Shown: positions 55,505-64,000 of the stretch, piece by piece
How the letters are laid out: each line of letters opens with the position of its first letter
How positions within the stretch are numbered: the stretch's first letter is position 1
NCBI RefSeq assembly: GCF_002744175.1
Contig: NZ_NKHF01000043.1
Span: 1 to 64,000 of the forward strand
Length of the DNA: 64,000 nucleotides
Source: Pseudoalteromonas piscicida
GTDB taxonomy: Bacteria > Pseudomonadota > Gammaproteobacteria > Enterobacterales > Alteromonadaceae
Direction of reading: 5' to 3'
Notes under the pieces: generated by a model
What the model was told of the DNA's origin: nothing
What the model saw: only the letters and a program-made list of their open reading frames with translations
Databases searched by the model: none
Translations under genes and position numbers: made by a program

Positions 55505-56704
55505 ATGTCATCTCAGCATGTTTTGGTTCTTAATTGTGGAAGCTCTAGTCTTAAGTTTGCGATCATCGATAACGCAACTGGCGACGAGATATTATCTGGT
55601 CTGGCTGAACGCCTCGCTGATCAAGCCCCACAAATAAAATATAAGTTCCAAGGCAACAAGGAAATCGTGCCCCTTAATAGTGGTGATGCACACCAAGTTG
55701 CAATCACTACACTTGTAAAACTCATCAAAGATCTTTCTTTAGATGCTGATCTTGTCGCTGTCGGCCACCGCGTAGTGCATGGCGGAGAGCGCTTTACACA
55801 GTCAGTCATTATTGATGACTCCGTTATTAAAGCAATTGAAGAAACCGCAAGCCTTGCACCTTTGCATAACCCAGCCAATTTGTTGGGTATCCGCGCAGCA
55901 CAAGCAGCGTTTGCTCATTTACCTCAAATTGCAGTATTTGATACGGCTTTCCACCAAAGTATGGATCAAACCGCCTACCTTTACGCCTTGCCTTATTCTC
56001 TTTATCGTGAACATGGCGTTAGACGCTATGGCTTCCACGGTACAAGTCATGCTTATGTATCGGCACAAGCTATCGAGGTTTTAGGGTTAAAAGATACGTC
56101 ATCTCGAATTATTACCGCACACTTGGGTAATGGTTGCTCAGTAACGGCAATTAAAGACGGTAAGTCCGTTGATACCAGTATGGGATTAACTCCGTTAGAA
56201 GGCTTAGTCATGGGCACTCGCAGCGGCGATATCGATCCTGGCTTATTCTCATTTCTTGCCAATCAGCTGAATTATTCAACGCAGCAAATAGATACTTTGT
56301 TGAATAAGCAAAGTGGCTTACTTGGCATCAGCGAGCTTTCTAACGACTGCCGTACCATCGAAGAAGCAGCGCAAGAAAACCATCCTCAGGCCTCCTTAGC
56401 ATTAGATATTTTCTGCTATCGATTAGCCAAACAGATTGCCAGTTTCTTAGTCCCGCTGGGCGGTTTAGACGCACTTGTGTTCACAGGTGGTATCGGAGAA
56501 AACTCTGATGTGATCCGAGAGAAAGTCGTTAATCAACTGAGCTTCCTCGGTATGAAGATTAACACTGAGAGCAATCTTAACGCCCGTTTTGGTGATCAAG
56601 GTATTATCACTGATGCCTCACACACTCCGGTTGCGATGGTGATCCCAACGAATGAAGAGTGGGTTATTGCTAACGATGCTGCAACGCTGGCAAAAGGAGT
56701 ATAA
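55505..56704 (+). CDS. ackA: Acetate kinase
   Basis: A 399-residue cytosolic kinase that interconverts acetyl phosphate plus ADP with acetate plus ATP. Signatures are [15 protein letters not shown] at the start, [45 protein letters not shown] and FTGGIGENS. The start is ATG 55505, preceded by GGAAAG; an upstream in-frame TTG at 55484 is less likely. pta follows after 2 bases. The pair carries overflow or fermentative acetate metabolism and sets the acetyl phosphate pool. Confidence 0.97.
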   Translation: MSSQHVLVLNCGSSSLKFAIIDNATGDEILSGLAERLADQAPQIKYKFQGNKEIVPLNSGDAHQVAITTLVKLIKDLSLDADLVAVGHRVVHGGERFTQSVIIDDSVIKAIEETASLAPLHNPANLLGIRAAQAAFAHLPQIAVFDTAFHQSMDQTAYLYALPYSLYREHGVRRYGFHGTSHAYVSAQAIEVLGLKDTSSRIITAHLGNGCSVTAIKDGKSVDTSMGLTPLEGLVMGTRSGDIDPGLFSFLANQLNYSTQQIDTLLNKQSGLLGISELSNDCRTIEEAAQENHPQASLALDIFCYRLAKQIASFLVPLGGLDALVFTGGIGENSDVIREKVVNQLSFLGMKINTESNLNARFGDQGIITDASHTPVAMVIPTNEEWVIANDAATLAKGV

Positions 56705-56706
56705 TA

Positions 56707-58854
56707 ATGGGTCGTCGTATTATGCTCATTCCTATTTCTACTGGCGTTGGTTTAACATCGGTATCGGTAGGTATTGTGAGAGCACTGGAACAAAAAGCCG
56801 TCAAAGTTAACTTTTTCAAACCCATTGCCCAGCCCAGAAAAGAAGACACAGGCCCCGAAAAGTCCACAGTGATCGTGCAGCAGGGTTCAACGATTACTCC
56901 GCCTACGCCATTTGAGTTGAGCTATGCCGAGCAAATGATTGGTGACGGTAAGGGCGACGACTTGCTAGAAGAGATCGTCGAACGCTTTGAAGGAAGTGTA
57001 CAAGATGATGAAGTTGCTATCATCGAAGGCATGGTGCCGACACGTCGCCAACCTTATGCTGGTCGCGTTAACCGTGAAATCGCTCAAACTCTAGGTGCAG
57101 ACATTGTTTTCGTACTAACACCGGGAAATGACTCCATTGACGAGCTTGAAGATCGCTTGGAAATCGCAGCTGGTAATTATGGGGGTGTTAATCACCCTCG
57201 AGTATTAGGCTGTATTTTCAACAAGGTCAATGCACCATTGGATGAAGATGGCCGGGCTCGTGCCGATCTTGTTGATCAATATAAGCCTGATGAACTAGAA
57301 AATGAAATGAACCGCTTGGCTTCGCTGCCGATCTTCAGAAAGCATCCATTTCAGCTGCTAGGCGCTATCCCTTGGGATTTTGACCTTGTTGCTCCACGTG
57401 TTATTGATTTGAGCAACTACATGAAAGCTGAAGTGATTAACGCTGGAGATATGGAGCACCGTCGCCTACGTCGCGTTACGTTTTGTGCCAGAACCGTATC
57501 GAATATCCTCAACCATTTCACGCCTGGAGCACTGCTTGTGACCCCAGGTGACCGCTCTGATATTTTGGTTGCCGCCTGCTTATCGGCGATGAACGGCACA
57601 AAGATTGGCGCAATCTTGCTCACTGGTGGTTTTAAACCTGAAGATAAAATCATGACTTTGTGTGAACAGGCTATGGATACGGGTTTACCAATACTTGCAA
57701 CCGAAGCTGATACTTGGCGTACATCATTGCTACTACATAATTTCAATATGGAAGTTCCGAGCGATGATGAACAGCGTATAGAGCGCGTCAAGCAGCACAA
57801 TGCCCGCCATATAGAAAGCGAGTGGCTAGAAAGCCTAGCTAAAGGAGTTGCAAAAACACGTAAACTTTCTCCTCCAGCTTTCCGCTACTTATTAACTGAC
57901 TTAGCAAGACGAGCAAGTAAAACCATCGTATTGCCAGAAGGTAATGAGCCTCGGACTATCAAGGCTGCAGCAATTTGTGGCAAGCGTAACATCGCTAAAA
58001 CCGTATTGCTTGGTGACAGAGAAGAAATTGAACGTATTGCACAGCAACAAGGCGTTGAGTTAAATGAGAATGTCACCATCTTGTCACCTCAGGAAGAAGT
58101 ACAAAAGTATATCGCTCCTATGGTTGAACTGCGTAAAAACAAAGGACTAACCGAAGTTGTTGCTGAAGAGCAGCTACAAGACAATGTTGTCCTCGGCACC
58201 ATGATGTTAGCAGAGGGGGAAGTCGATGGTTTGGTCTCTGGTGCAGTTAACACCACAGCAAACACCATCCGCCCATCATTGCAGCTGATCAAAACAGCGC
58301 CAGGGGCTTCACTAGTAAGCTCAGTGTTTTTTATGTTGTTGCCTGATCAAGTGTTGGTATATGGCGACTGTGCCATTAACCCAGATCCAAGCGCTGAACA
58401 GTTAGCTGATATAGCGATTCAATCAGCCGATTCTGCTGCGGCCTTCGGTATTGAACCTCGTGTTGCCATGATCAGCTATAGTACAGGTACTTCAGGTCAA
58501 GGGGCCGATGTCGAAAAGGTACGTGAAGCAACCGAACTTGCACAGAAAAAACGCCCTGATCTGGATATTGATGGCCCACTTCAATACGACGCTGCTATTA
58601 TGGAAAACGTCGCCCGTAAAAAGGCTCCAAATAGCAAAGTAGCCGGTAAAGCAACCGTGTTTGTTTTTCCAGATTTGAATACCGGTAACACCACTTACAA
58701 AGCAGTACAAAGAAGTGCAGATCTGGTTAGTATTGGTCCTATGCTGCAAGGGATGCGTAAACCTGTCAACGACTTGAGTCGTGGAGCTTTGGTTGACGAT
58801 ATCGTCTACACCATTGCCCTCACCGCCATTCAAGCCACACAAATCGAAGGGTAA
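56707..58854 (+). CDS. pta: Phosphate acetyltransferase (long form)
   Basis: A 715-residue enzyme converting acetyl-CoA and phosphate to acetyl phosphate. The N-terminal P-loop-like/DRTGG regulatory half (from [21 protein letters not shown] to about residue 380) is followed by the catalytic C-terminal half, with [34 protein letters not shown] and [17 protein letters not shown]. The full-length form with the regulatory domain is the usual gammaproteobacterial type. A terminator follows. Confidence 0.97.
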   Translation: MGRRIMLIPISTGVGLTSVSVGIVRALEQKAVKVNFFKPIAQPRKEDTGPEKSTVIVQQGSTITPPTPFELSYAEQMIGDGKGDDLLEEIVERFEGSVQDDEVAIIEGMVPTRRQPYAGRVNREIAQTLGADIVFVLTPGNDSIDELEDRLEIAAGNYGGVNHPRVLGCIFNKVNAPLDEDGRARADLVDQYKPDELENEMNRLASLPIFRKHPFQLLGAIPWDFDLVAPRVIDLSNYMKAEVINAGDMEHRRLRRVTFCARTVSNILNHFTPGALLVTPGDRSDILVAACLSAMNGTKIGAILLTGGFKPEDKIMTLCEQAMDTGLPILATEADTWRTSLLLHNFNMEVPSDDEQRIERVKQHNARHIESEWLESLAKGVAKTRKLSPPAFRYLLTDLARRASKTIVLPEGNEPRTIKAAAICGKRNIAKTVLLGDREEIERIAQQQGVELNENVTILSPQEEVQKYIAPMVELRKNKGLTEVVAEEQLQDNVVLGTMMLAEGEVDGLVSGAVNTTANTIRPSLQLIKTAPGASLVSSVFFMLLPDQVLVYGDCAINPDPSAEQLADIAIQSADSAAAFGIEPRVAMISYSTGTSGQGADVEKVREATELAQKKRPDLDIDGPLQYDAAIMENVARKKAPNSKVAGKATVFVFPDLNTGNTTYKAVQRSADLVSIGPMLQGMRKPVNDLSRGALVDDIVYTIALTAIQATQIEG

Positions 58855-58865
58855 GCGCTTCACAG

Positions 58866-58890
58866 AGGGTCCAGCAAATGGACCCTTTGT
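58866..58890 (+). terminator. Terminator after pta
   Basis: A perfect 8-bp stem AGGGTCCA (58866-58873) and TGGACCCT (58879-58886) with a 5-base loop is followed by a TTGTT run. Confidence 0.78.
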
Positions 58891-59011
58891 TGCCACTTAA
58901 CCAACTAGTCCTTTCTTTTGCTTAGATTTAGCATCAACCCTCTGGTCTTTAAATTGACTTCGCTATACTATGAATAAAACCACTTGGTATTTTCCAAATA
59001 AAGGGTTGGTA

Positions 59012-59392
59012 ATGTCAAAGCAAACGCTGCAACTGCTCAAACAAGAATTTACGATACACAGCTTGGACTGCGATGAGGCAGTGCCACAAGCGGTGTTAAG
59101 CAGTGAAATTTTCTTTATTGCCAAAACCTCAGATGAGCTTTCTATTGTCTGTGCGTCAGATATTAAGGTGGATAGTCTAGCTGCTGAAACACATTGGCGA
59201 GCATTAGAAGTTGTAGGCCCACTGGGTTTCTCATTAACTGGCATTATGGCTAACATATCCGGTGTACTGGCAAAGTCGAATGTATCGATTTTTACCCTCT
59301 CGACCTACGATACCGACTATATTTTGGTTAAAGAAAGCCAAATTCAACAGGCCATGCAAGCATTGAAAAAAGATGGATATTTATTACTTTGA
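59012..59392 (+). CDS. ACT-domain protein (CASTOR-like ligand sensor)
   Basis: A 126-residue protein that looks like two ACT-type modules. The first half has FFIAKTSDELSIVCASD. The second has WRALEVVGPLGFSLTGIMANISGVLAKSNVSIFTLSTYDTDYILV, the amino-acid-binding ACT_7 or CASTOR pattern. The start chosen is ATG 59012, six bases after AAGGG; an ATG at 58970 has no ribosome site. It heads a tightly packed run with the EIIA-like, ArsC-like, dapE and VanY-like genes, its stop overlapping the next start by four bases. Likely a small amino-acid sensor; target unknown. Confidence 0.78.
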   Translation: MSKQTLQLLKQEFTIHSLDCDEAVPQAVLSSEIFFIAKTSDELSIVCASDIKVDSLAAETHWRALEVVGPLGFSLTGIMANISGVLAKSNVSIFTLSTYDTDYILVKESQIQQAMQALKKDGYLLL

Positions 59393-59901
59393 TTGAACTA
59401 TCTCCACCGATTCAATACCGGCCAATATCCCAAATTGCTAACCCAATTGCGCATATCCCAAGTCCATTTTCAGGTAAGGTACTGCCACTGAGCGCACACC
59501 CAAATGCGGCTATAGCGTCTGGGATGCTAGGTATGGGTGTATGTGTACAAATGCGTGTCCCGTTACTTCTATCCCCCTGCAATGGTCAGCTAATCCAAAT
59601 AAGAAGAAATAGCTGTGAGTATCTTATGCGAGCCAATAATGGCCTCAAGATGCTGCTGAGTTTAGATATCAGCAGTGAATTTGCTAAACCTGAATACCTT
59701 AAAGCCAATAGCTTTGGTAAGACTGTGGTAAAACTGGGAGAGCCGCTGTGCTTTTTCGATATTCCCCTTAGCGAAGCAAAAACCATGGCTGCGATTGTGC
59801 TACTCAATGCACAAAAGCTTGGTGCATGTTATTATCCTTTAAAACAAGTTACTGCGGCCAAAGAGCCGATAATAACCATTGCGAGGGCGTGTGCTTTATG
59901 A
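59389..59901 (+). CDS. EIIA-Glc-like protein lacking both phosphorylatable histidines
   Basis: A 170-residue protein whose residues 22-168 align without gaps through the core of E. coli EIIA-Glc (SPFSGKV at the start, G...I...G spacing, ...LGEPLCFFDIPLSEAK, ...PIITIARA). At the two catalytic positions the histidines are replaced: His75 corresponds to Cys76 and His90 to Ser91. It therefore cannot accept or pass phosphate like a PTS enzyme and is probably a regulatory or scaffold relative. The start is TTG 59389, overlapping the ACT gene stop; the stop overlaps the next gene ATG by four bases. An internal ATG (residue 46) would cut into the domain. Confidence 0.75.
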   Translation: MIELSPPIQYRPISQIANPIAHIPSPFSGKVLPLSAHPNAAIASGMLGMGVCVQMRVPLLLSPCNGQLIQIRRNSCEYLMRANNGLKMLLSLDISSEFAKPEYLKANSFGKTVVKLGEPLCFFDIPLSEAKTMAAIVLLNAQKLGACYYPLKQVTAAKEPIITIARACAL

Positions 59902-60245
59902 CAGTCATGATGTATGGGATCAGCAACTGCGATACCATTAAAAAGGCGAAAAAATATCTTCAAGAACATGATATCGAGTTTACTTTCCACGACTATCGAA
60001 AAGATGGAATAGATGAAACCTTATTGACTACTTTTTTTCAACAGTTAGGGTGGGAAAATGTGCTCAATAAACGTGGTACAACTTATCGTGCGCTAAGCGA
60101 TGAACAAAAGCAAAATTTAAATGAAGCAAGTGCAAAACAGCACTTATTGGATGCGCCAGCCATGATCAAGCGCCCCATCCTGCATTATCAAGGCCAGTAC
60201 CACTTAGGCTTTAAAGCAGCCCAATATGATGAGATTTTTGCCTAA
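59898..60245 (+). CDS. ArsC/Spx-family reductase, YffB type
   Basis: A 115-residue thioredoxin-fold protein of the ArsC/YffB family with a single N-terminal Cys in [33 protein letters not shown] and [21 protein letters not shown] features (here [13 protein letters not shown]) are family landmarks. The preceding ATG at 59826 would overlap the EIIA-like gene by 76 bases; ATG 59898 overlaps it by four. yffB precedes dapE in E. coli too. The function is unknown; glutathione-dependent reduction is suspected for the family. Confidence 0.9.
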   Translation: MTVMMYGISNCDTIKKAKKYLQEHDIEFTFHDYRKDGIDETLLTTFFQQLGWENVLNKRGTTYRALSDEQKQNLNEASAKQHLLDAPAMIKRPILHYQGQYHLGFKAAQYDEIFA

Positions 60246-61372
60246 TGAGCGAGGTAGTAAAACTCGCCCAAGCCCTGATCCAGAGGGCTTCTGTCACTCC
60301 TGATGATGCAGGTTGTCAACAATTAATCAATGAACGGCTAGCGAAATTAGGGTTTGCTGTTGAAGAGCATTTCTTTGTTGATACGCTCAACACGTGGGCA
60401 CGCAAGGGAGACAGTGGGCCGCACTTTTGCTTTGCGGGTCACACTGACGTTGTACCCGTCGGCGACGAAAGCCAGTGGCAGCACCCGCCATTTGCAGCAA
60501 TTATTGAAGATGACATGCTCCATGGCCGAGGAGCTGCTGATATGAAAGGCTCCCTTGCCGCTATGGTGGTCGCAACCGAGCGATTTATCAATAAACATCC
60601 AAACCACACGGGGTCACTGTCTTTTTTGATCACCTCAGATGAAGAAGGCCCTTTTGTTAATGGTACAACCCGAGTTGTAGACTTACTTGAGGCGCGGAAC
60701 GAAAAAATTGATATGTGTTTAGTCGGTGAACCATCATCTCGTCATGAACTCGGTGACGTAGTCAAAAATGGTCGTCGCGGGTCGCTCACTGGACATCTAA
60801 AAGTAATAGGTAAACAAGGTCATGTAGCCTACCCTCACCTTGCAAAAAACCCTATTCACTTATCCGCCGCGGCGATTGCGGAACTTAGCCAGACCGAATG
60901 GGATCAAGGCAATGCATTTTTTCCAGCTACAAGCTTCCAAGTATCCAACATCAATGGAGGGACCGGCGCTGGTAATGTCATCCCAGGTTCTCTACAAGTG
61001 CAGTTTAACTTTCGCTTTAGCACCGAAGTAACGGCTGAACAGCTTAAGCAACGGGTGATCACCATTTTAGATCAACACCAACTGGATTATGAACTTGATT
61101 GGACATTAAACGGCTTACCCTTTTTAACTGAGCCTGGGCCATTGTTGGACGTGACTATTGCAGCCATCAAAGAGGTTACTGGAAAACAAACCACACCTGA
61201 GACTTCTGGTGGTACATCGGATGGCCGATTTATCGCCCAAACAGGCTGTAAAGTTATCGAGCTTGGACCTATTAATGCGACCATCCACCAAGTCAACGAG
61301 TGCGTAAGCTGCACAGATCTTGACCAACTTGCCTTGATATATGAAAAAATCTTGGAGAAGTTGCTTGCCTAG
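60245..61372 (+). CDS. dapE: Succinyl-diaminopimelate desuccinylase
   Basis: A 375-residue zinc aminoacylase-fold hydrolase of lysine and diaminopimelate synthesis. It cleaves N-succinyl-LL-diaminopimelate to LL-diaminopimelate and succinate. Metal and catalytic motifs are [37 protein letters not shown], and [11 protein letters not shown]. The dimerisation domain is central ([19 protein letters not shown]). The start overlaps the stop of the ArsC-like gene by one base; the 3' end overlaps the next gene. Confidence 0.97.
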   Translation: MSEVVKLAQALIQRASVTPDDAGCQQLINERLAKLGFAVEEHFFVDTLNTWARKGDSGPHFCFAGHTDVVPVGDESQWQHPPFAAIIEDDMLHGRGAADMKGSLAAMVVATERFINKHPNHTGSLSFLITSDEEGPFVNGTTRVVDLLEARNEKIDMCLVGEPSSRHELGDVVKNGRRGSLTGHLKVIGKQGHVAYPHLAKNPIHLSAAAIAELSQTEWDQGNAFFPATSFQVSNINGGTGAGNVIPGSLQVQFNFRFSTEVTAEQLKQRVITILDQHQLDYELDWTLNGLPFLTEPGPLLDVTIAAIKEVTGKQTTPETSGGTSDGRFIAQTGCKVIELGPINATIHQVNECVSCTDLDQLALIYEKILEKLLA

Positions 61373-62054
61373 CCAATCTCTAACAACCGCTCAGTGTATA
61401 GCATGTGGGGTCAATGAATCACACCTCACATACTATAACGGTCGTGATGTGCATCGAGAAATAGTTGATGATCTCGCTGCACTCGTTAGGGCGGCAAAAC
61501 AGGCAGGTTTTGAGTTTTACATTGCCTCAGCGTTTCGTAGCTTTGATAAACAAAAGTCGATTTGGGAGCATAAATTTGCAGGACGACGCCCAGTATTGGA
61601 CCTTAATAATCAAGAAGTTGATTTAAGCACTCTATCTGAAATAGACAAGGTCAAAGCCATTATGTTGTTCTCTGCACTTCCTGGTGCCAGTAGACATCAT
61701 TTTGGCAGCGATCTCGATGTGTATGCTAAGGATAGACTCCCTGCGAATCAGTCACTGCAACTTGAACCGTGGGAATATCTAGAGGGCGGCCACCAATACG
61801 AGTTTTCTTGTTGGCTTGACAACTCTCTTGAACACTATGGCTTTTATCGACCTTACGACCGTTTTCGTGGCGGTGTTGCAGCTGAGCCGTGGCACATCAG
61901 TCATTGGCGTACAGCAAAGCAGTTGGCCGCTTTACAATCACCAACAACACTTGAAGCTTTGCTAGCACGTACGAATATCGCCGGAAAAACAGCAATCCTC
62001 AATAACCTAGAAGCACTACATCAACAGTTTATCGCCAATGTAGCACCGCTGTAG
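61365..62054 (+). CDS. M15-family D-Ala-D-Ala carboxypeptidase-like protein (VanY type)
   Basis: A 229-residue zinc peptidase of the VanY/M15B type. The metal-binding [13 protein letters not shown] holds the SxHxxxxxxD signature, and EPWHISHW gives the catalytic Glu and third ligand His. [20 protein letters not shown] is a further family feature. The start chosen is TTG 61365, seven bases after GGAG; the ATG at 61341 lacks such a site. No signal peptide is visible, so it may act in the cytoplasm or the N-terminus may be misjudged. It follows dapE with an 8-base overlap and would use peptidoglycan peptides as substrate. Confidence 0.85.
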   Translation: MPSQSLTTAQCIACGVNESHLTYYNGRDVHREIVDDLAALVRAAKQAGFEFYIASAFRSFDKQKSIWEHKFAGRRPVLDLNNQEVDLSTLSEIDKVKAIMLFSALPGASRHHFGSDLDVYAKDRLPANQSLQLEPWEYLEGGHQYEFSCWLDNSLEHYGFYRPYDRFRGGVAAEPWHISHWRTAKQLAALQSPTTLEALLARTNIAGKTAILNNLEALHQQFIANVAPL

Positions 62055-62058
62055 TCTA

Positions 62059-62946
62059 TTAGTTATTTTTGTCGTGGATCGCATCGAGTCTAGCAAGTAG
62101 GCTTGATGTGTCGAAACGATTTCCGCCTAATGCTTGAACGTCTGCGTAATATTGGTCAACTAACGCCGTCAGCGCTAAATTTGCACCGTTACTTCTTGCC
62201 TCATCCAGCGCTATACCTAAATCTTTTCTCATCCAATCGACCGCAAATCCAAACTCATATTCACCTGCTAGCATAGTCTTATAGCGATTTTCCATTTGCC
62301 ACGAGCCGGCCGCACCTTTAGCGATTGTTTCTATTACTTTTTCACCATCTAACCCTGCTTGCTTTGCAAAATGCAGACCTTCAGCCAGTCCCTGCACAAC
62401 ACCGGCAATACAGATCTGATTAACCATTTTACACAGCTGCCCAGCCCCAACTTCACCAATTAACTGACTAAACCTAGCAAAAGCTGCCATAACAGGTTGT
62501 GCTTTCGCAAAAGTGCGAGCTTGACCACCAACCATGATAGTCAACACGCCATTTTCAGCGCCCGCCTGACCACCAGAAACCGGAGCATCAAGAAACTCAA
62601 CTCCTAGCTCTTGGGCTTTTTCTGCTACTTCTCGAGCGACTTTTGCTGAGGTGGTTGTATGGTCCACCAGCACAGCATCTGATTTTATTCCTGCCAGCAC
62701 ACCATCATCGCCATACACTACCGAGCGTAAATCATCATCATTGCCGACACACATAAATACAAAATCGCAGTCAGCCACAGCAGCTTTTGGCGTAGTAGCA
62801 AAATCACCTTGATATTCTGAAGCCCACTTTTCAGCCTTGCTTGTCGTACGATTATATACCCTGACTTGGTAACCTGCTTTTTGCAAATGCCCTGCCATCG
62901 GATAACCCATGACACCTAATCCTATAAATGCGACTTTCACTGACAT
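62059..62946 (-). CDS. 3-hydroxyisobutyrate dehydrogenase-family NAD(P) oxidoreductase
   Basis: A 295-residue beta-hydroxyacid dehydrogenase. The N-terminal Rossmann motif is GLGVMGYPMAGHLQKAGY. Substrate motif DAPVSGGQAGAENGVLTIMVGG and catalytic Lys region GAGQLCKMVNQICIAGV follow. The C-terminal helical domain has KDLGIALDEARSNG. This could be tartronate semialdehyde reductase, 3-hydroxyisobutyrate dehydrogenase or a succinic-semialdehyde-type reductase; the exact substrate is not clear. AGGACAG is an acceptable ribosome site before ATG 62946. Convergent with the VanY-like gene. Confidence 0.88.
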   Translation of the reverse strand: MSVKVAFIGLGVMGYPMAGHLQKAGYQVRVYNRTTSKAEKWASEYQGDFATTPKAAVADCDFVFMCVGNDDDLRSVVYGDDGVLAGIKSDAVLVDHTTTSAKVAREVAEKAQELGVEFLDAPVSGGQAGAENGVLTIMVGGQARTFAKAQPVMAAFARFSQLIGEVGAGQLCKMVNQICIAGVVQGLAEGLHFAKQAGLDGEKVIETIAKGAAGSWQMENRYKTMLAGEYEFGFAVDWMRKDLGIALDEARSNGANLALTALVDQYYADVQALGGNRFDTSSLLARLDAIHDKNN

Positions 62947-63074
62947 ATTTCTGTCCTATTTCATTGCTATCTTAATAAGAATGGAGTTTTTATACCCGAG
63001 CACCTCTGTCATAGCAAATGAAAAAATCGCTTTGATACCGAATAACATGAAGAAAACACACGGAGCCTGAAAGG

Positions 63075-63590
63075 ATGGAGAATATTTATCGTTTTAGTGC
63101 ACAACTTATTGATGGACAAGTCTTACCGCTGCAATCTTTTGCTGGTAGACCTTTATTGATCGTAAACATTGCCAGTAAATGTAGCTTTGCGCCTCAGTTA
63201 TCTGCACTAGAAAAACTACACAATAAATACAAGCCTTTTGGGTTTGAGGTGTTGGCTTTTCCATGCAACCAGTTTGGCCGTAATGAGCCCCTTGAAGATG
63301 AAATGCTAAAAGAGTTTTACAACACGCACTTCAATTTGAGCTTTAAGATCTGCACTAAAACACAAGTCAACGGACCTGATGCCCATCCGTTATTTAGCTA
63401 TTTAAAGTCTCATACGCGTGGTATCGCACAAAACCGCGCAATAAAATGGAATTTTACTAAGTTTCTAATAAACTCTGAAGGCATGCTAATATCTAGATAT
63501 GCCCCGAGAACAAAGCCAGAAACGCTTAAATCAGTGATAGAGAGCCACATTAATCATGAGAATCGCCCTATTCAGTTCGCAAAACTATGA
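63075..63590 (+). CDS. Glutathione peroxidase family protein
   Basis: A 171-residue thioredoxin-fold peroxidase. The catalytic tetrad motifs are NIASKCSFAPQ (peroxidatic Cys), FPCNQFGRNEP (Gln and resolving Cys region) and IKWNFTKFL (Trp and Asn). The active site has Cys, not selenocysteine. The usual CGFTPQ is altered to CSFAPQ. Similar in length to BtuE and other bacterial peroxidases; the reductant is probably thioredoxin rather than glutathione in most non-Sec relatives. The 3' end overlaps the next gene by 36 bases. Confidence 0.9.
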   Translation: MENIYRFSAQLIDGQVLPLQSFAGRPLLIVNIASKCSFAPQLSALEKLHNKYKPFGFEVLAFPCNQFGRNEPLEDEMLKEFYNTHFNLSFKICTKTQVNGPDAHPLFSYLKSHTRGIAQNRAIKWNFTKFLINSEGMLISRYAPRTKPETLKSVIESHINHENRPIQFAKL

Positions 63591-64000
63591 AGTGCCGTTT
63601 TTCAAACAAGCAACCGCTCCATTTTCGCACCTTGAGATAAGTTTTATCAGTGAATCTCTTAACGAAAATACAGTCGCGCTATGCCAAGGGTATGATGCCA
63701 TTTGCGTGTTTGTAAACGATGTTGTGAATGCCGAGGTTATCGCACAACTTAGTGAATATGGCATTAAAACGATTGCACTGCGCTGTGCTGGGTTCAACAA
63801 TGTTGACATAAAAGCGGCAAAGCAACACCAGATTGATGTCGTCCGTGTACCAGCGTATAGCCCTGAAGCGGTTGCAGAGCACTGTATTGCATTAATGCTT
63901 ACGTTAAGTAGAAAAACGCATAAAGCCTATAACCGAGTACGCGAAGATAACTTTGACCTCAATGGCCTGTTAGGCTTTAACATCTATAATAAGACAGTCG
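63555..64000 (+). CDS. ldhA: 2-hydroxyacid dehydrogenase, D-lactate dehydrogenase (LdhA)-like, 5' part
   Basis: The first 148 codons are present and the frame runs off the right edge. The N-terminus MRIALFSSQNYEVPFF and later LRCAGFNNVDIKAAKQ and VPAYSPEAVAEHCIALML match fermentative D-lactate dehydrogenase, which reduces pyruvate to D-lactate with NADH. The coding start ATG 63555 lies inside the 3' end of the peroxidase gene, an uncommon 36-base overlap; no strong ribosome site is seen. The Rossmann domain and catalytic His are outside the window. Confidence 0.85.

Noticed and set aside
59389..59901. Functional PTS EIIA component
   Set aside because: Neither catalytic histidine is present and no EI, HPr or EIIB/EIIC gene is nearby.
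63075..63590. Selenocysteine glutathione peroxidase
   Set aside because: The active-site codon is TGT (Cys), not TGA.

Overview
The window is one contiguous stretch of a gammaproteobacterial chromosome. Gene content and order point to the Alteromonadales, most likely Pseudoalteromonas. The pointers are a cbb3 oxidase cluster followed by fnr and uspE, yfbV-ackA-pta, yffB-dapE, several TonB-dependent receptors, FabY-type ketoacyl synthase, a DUF3718-like protein and AT-rich spacers with dispersed inverted repeats. The genus is an inference; no rRNA or tRNA gene is visible to confirm it. Nearly all genes are ordinary chromosomal genes. There is no prophage, insertion-sequence transposase, integron or CRISPR array.

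Layout. 1-5.3 kb: the 3' end of a large acidic-tailed protein (probably RNase E), a SulP anion transporter, and a LysR regulator divergent from the glutathione-dependent formaldehyde detoxification pair frmA-frmB. 5.3-9.2 kb: fabY divergent from a GlxA/AraC-type regulator, then a GreA-like factor coupled to a small lipoprotein. 9.5-18.6 kb: respiratory region ccoNOQP, ccoH, ccoI, ccoS, a SafE-type membrane protein, fnr and uspE. 18.8-23.8 kb: a secreted kelch protein, and a TonB siderophore receptor with a PepSY protein behind a Fur-box-like site. 23.9-30.8 kb: ttcA, then two back-to-back ABC export operons: a secreted alpha/beta hydrolase with NatAB, and a YtrA-type GntR regulator with an ATPase and an unfamiliar 417-residue membrane protein. 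30.8-41.6 kb: a YqhA-family protein, a tiny secreted protein, topA, a 1419-residue Ig-like lipoprotein, a dicarboxylate/amino acid symporter and a decayed ERCC4-type nuclease gene. 41.7-51.6 kb: a second TonB receptor, a DUF2987-like protein, a Bax-like glucosaminidase, a dGTPase, an LTA-synthase-like membrane sulfatase, a RhlE-type helicase and a small membrane protein. 51.6-64 kb: a DUF3718-like protein, xthA, a CbiM-like membrane protein, rlmA, yfbV, ackA-pta, a tightly coupled ACT / EIIA-like / yffB / dapE / VanY-like run, a 3-hydroxyisobutyrate dehydrogenase-family enzyme, glutathione peroxidase and the start of a D-lactate dehydrogenase-like gene.

How the genes fit together. The cco-fnr block supplies a high-affinity terminal oxidase, its copper-loading and assembly factors, and the oxygen sensor that probably controls it. 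frmAB removes formaldehyde and nitrosoglutathione. ackA-pta and the ldhA-like gene serve overflow or fermentative carbon flow.

Most worth a second look: (1) the bidirectional exporter/hydrolase locus at 24.9-30.8 kb with operator-like palindromes between its halves; (2) an EIIA-Glc-like protein at 59.4 kb that has lost both phosphotransfer histidines, translationally coupled to an ACT-domain sensor and to dapE; (3) at least two families of short dispersed inverted-repeat elements, two members of which overlap a stop codon; (4) the ERCC4-nuclease pseudogene with three separate lesions.
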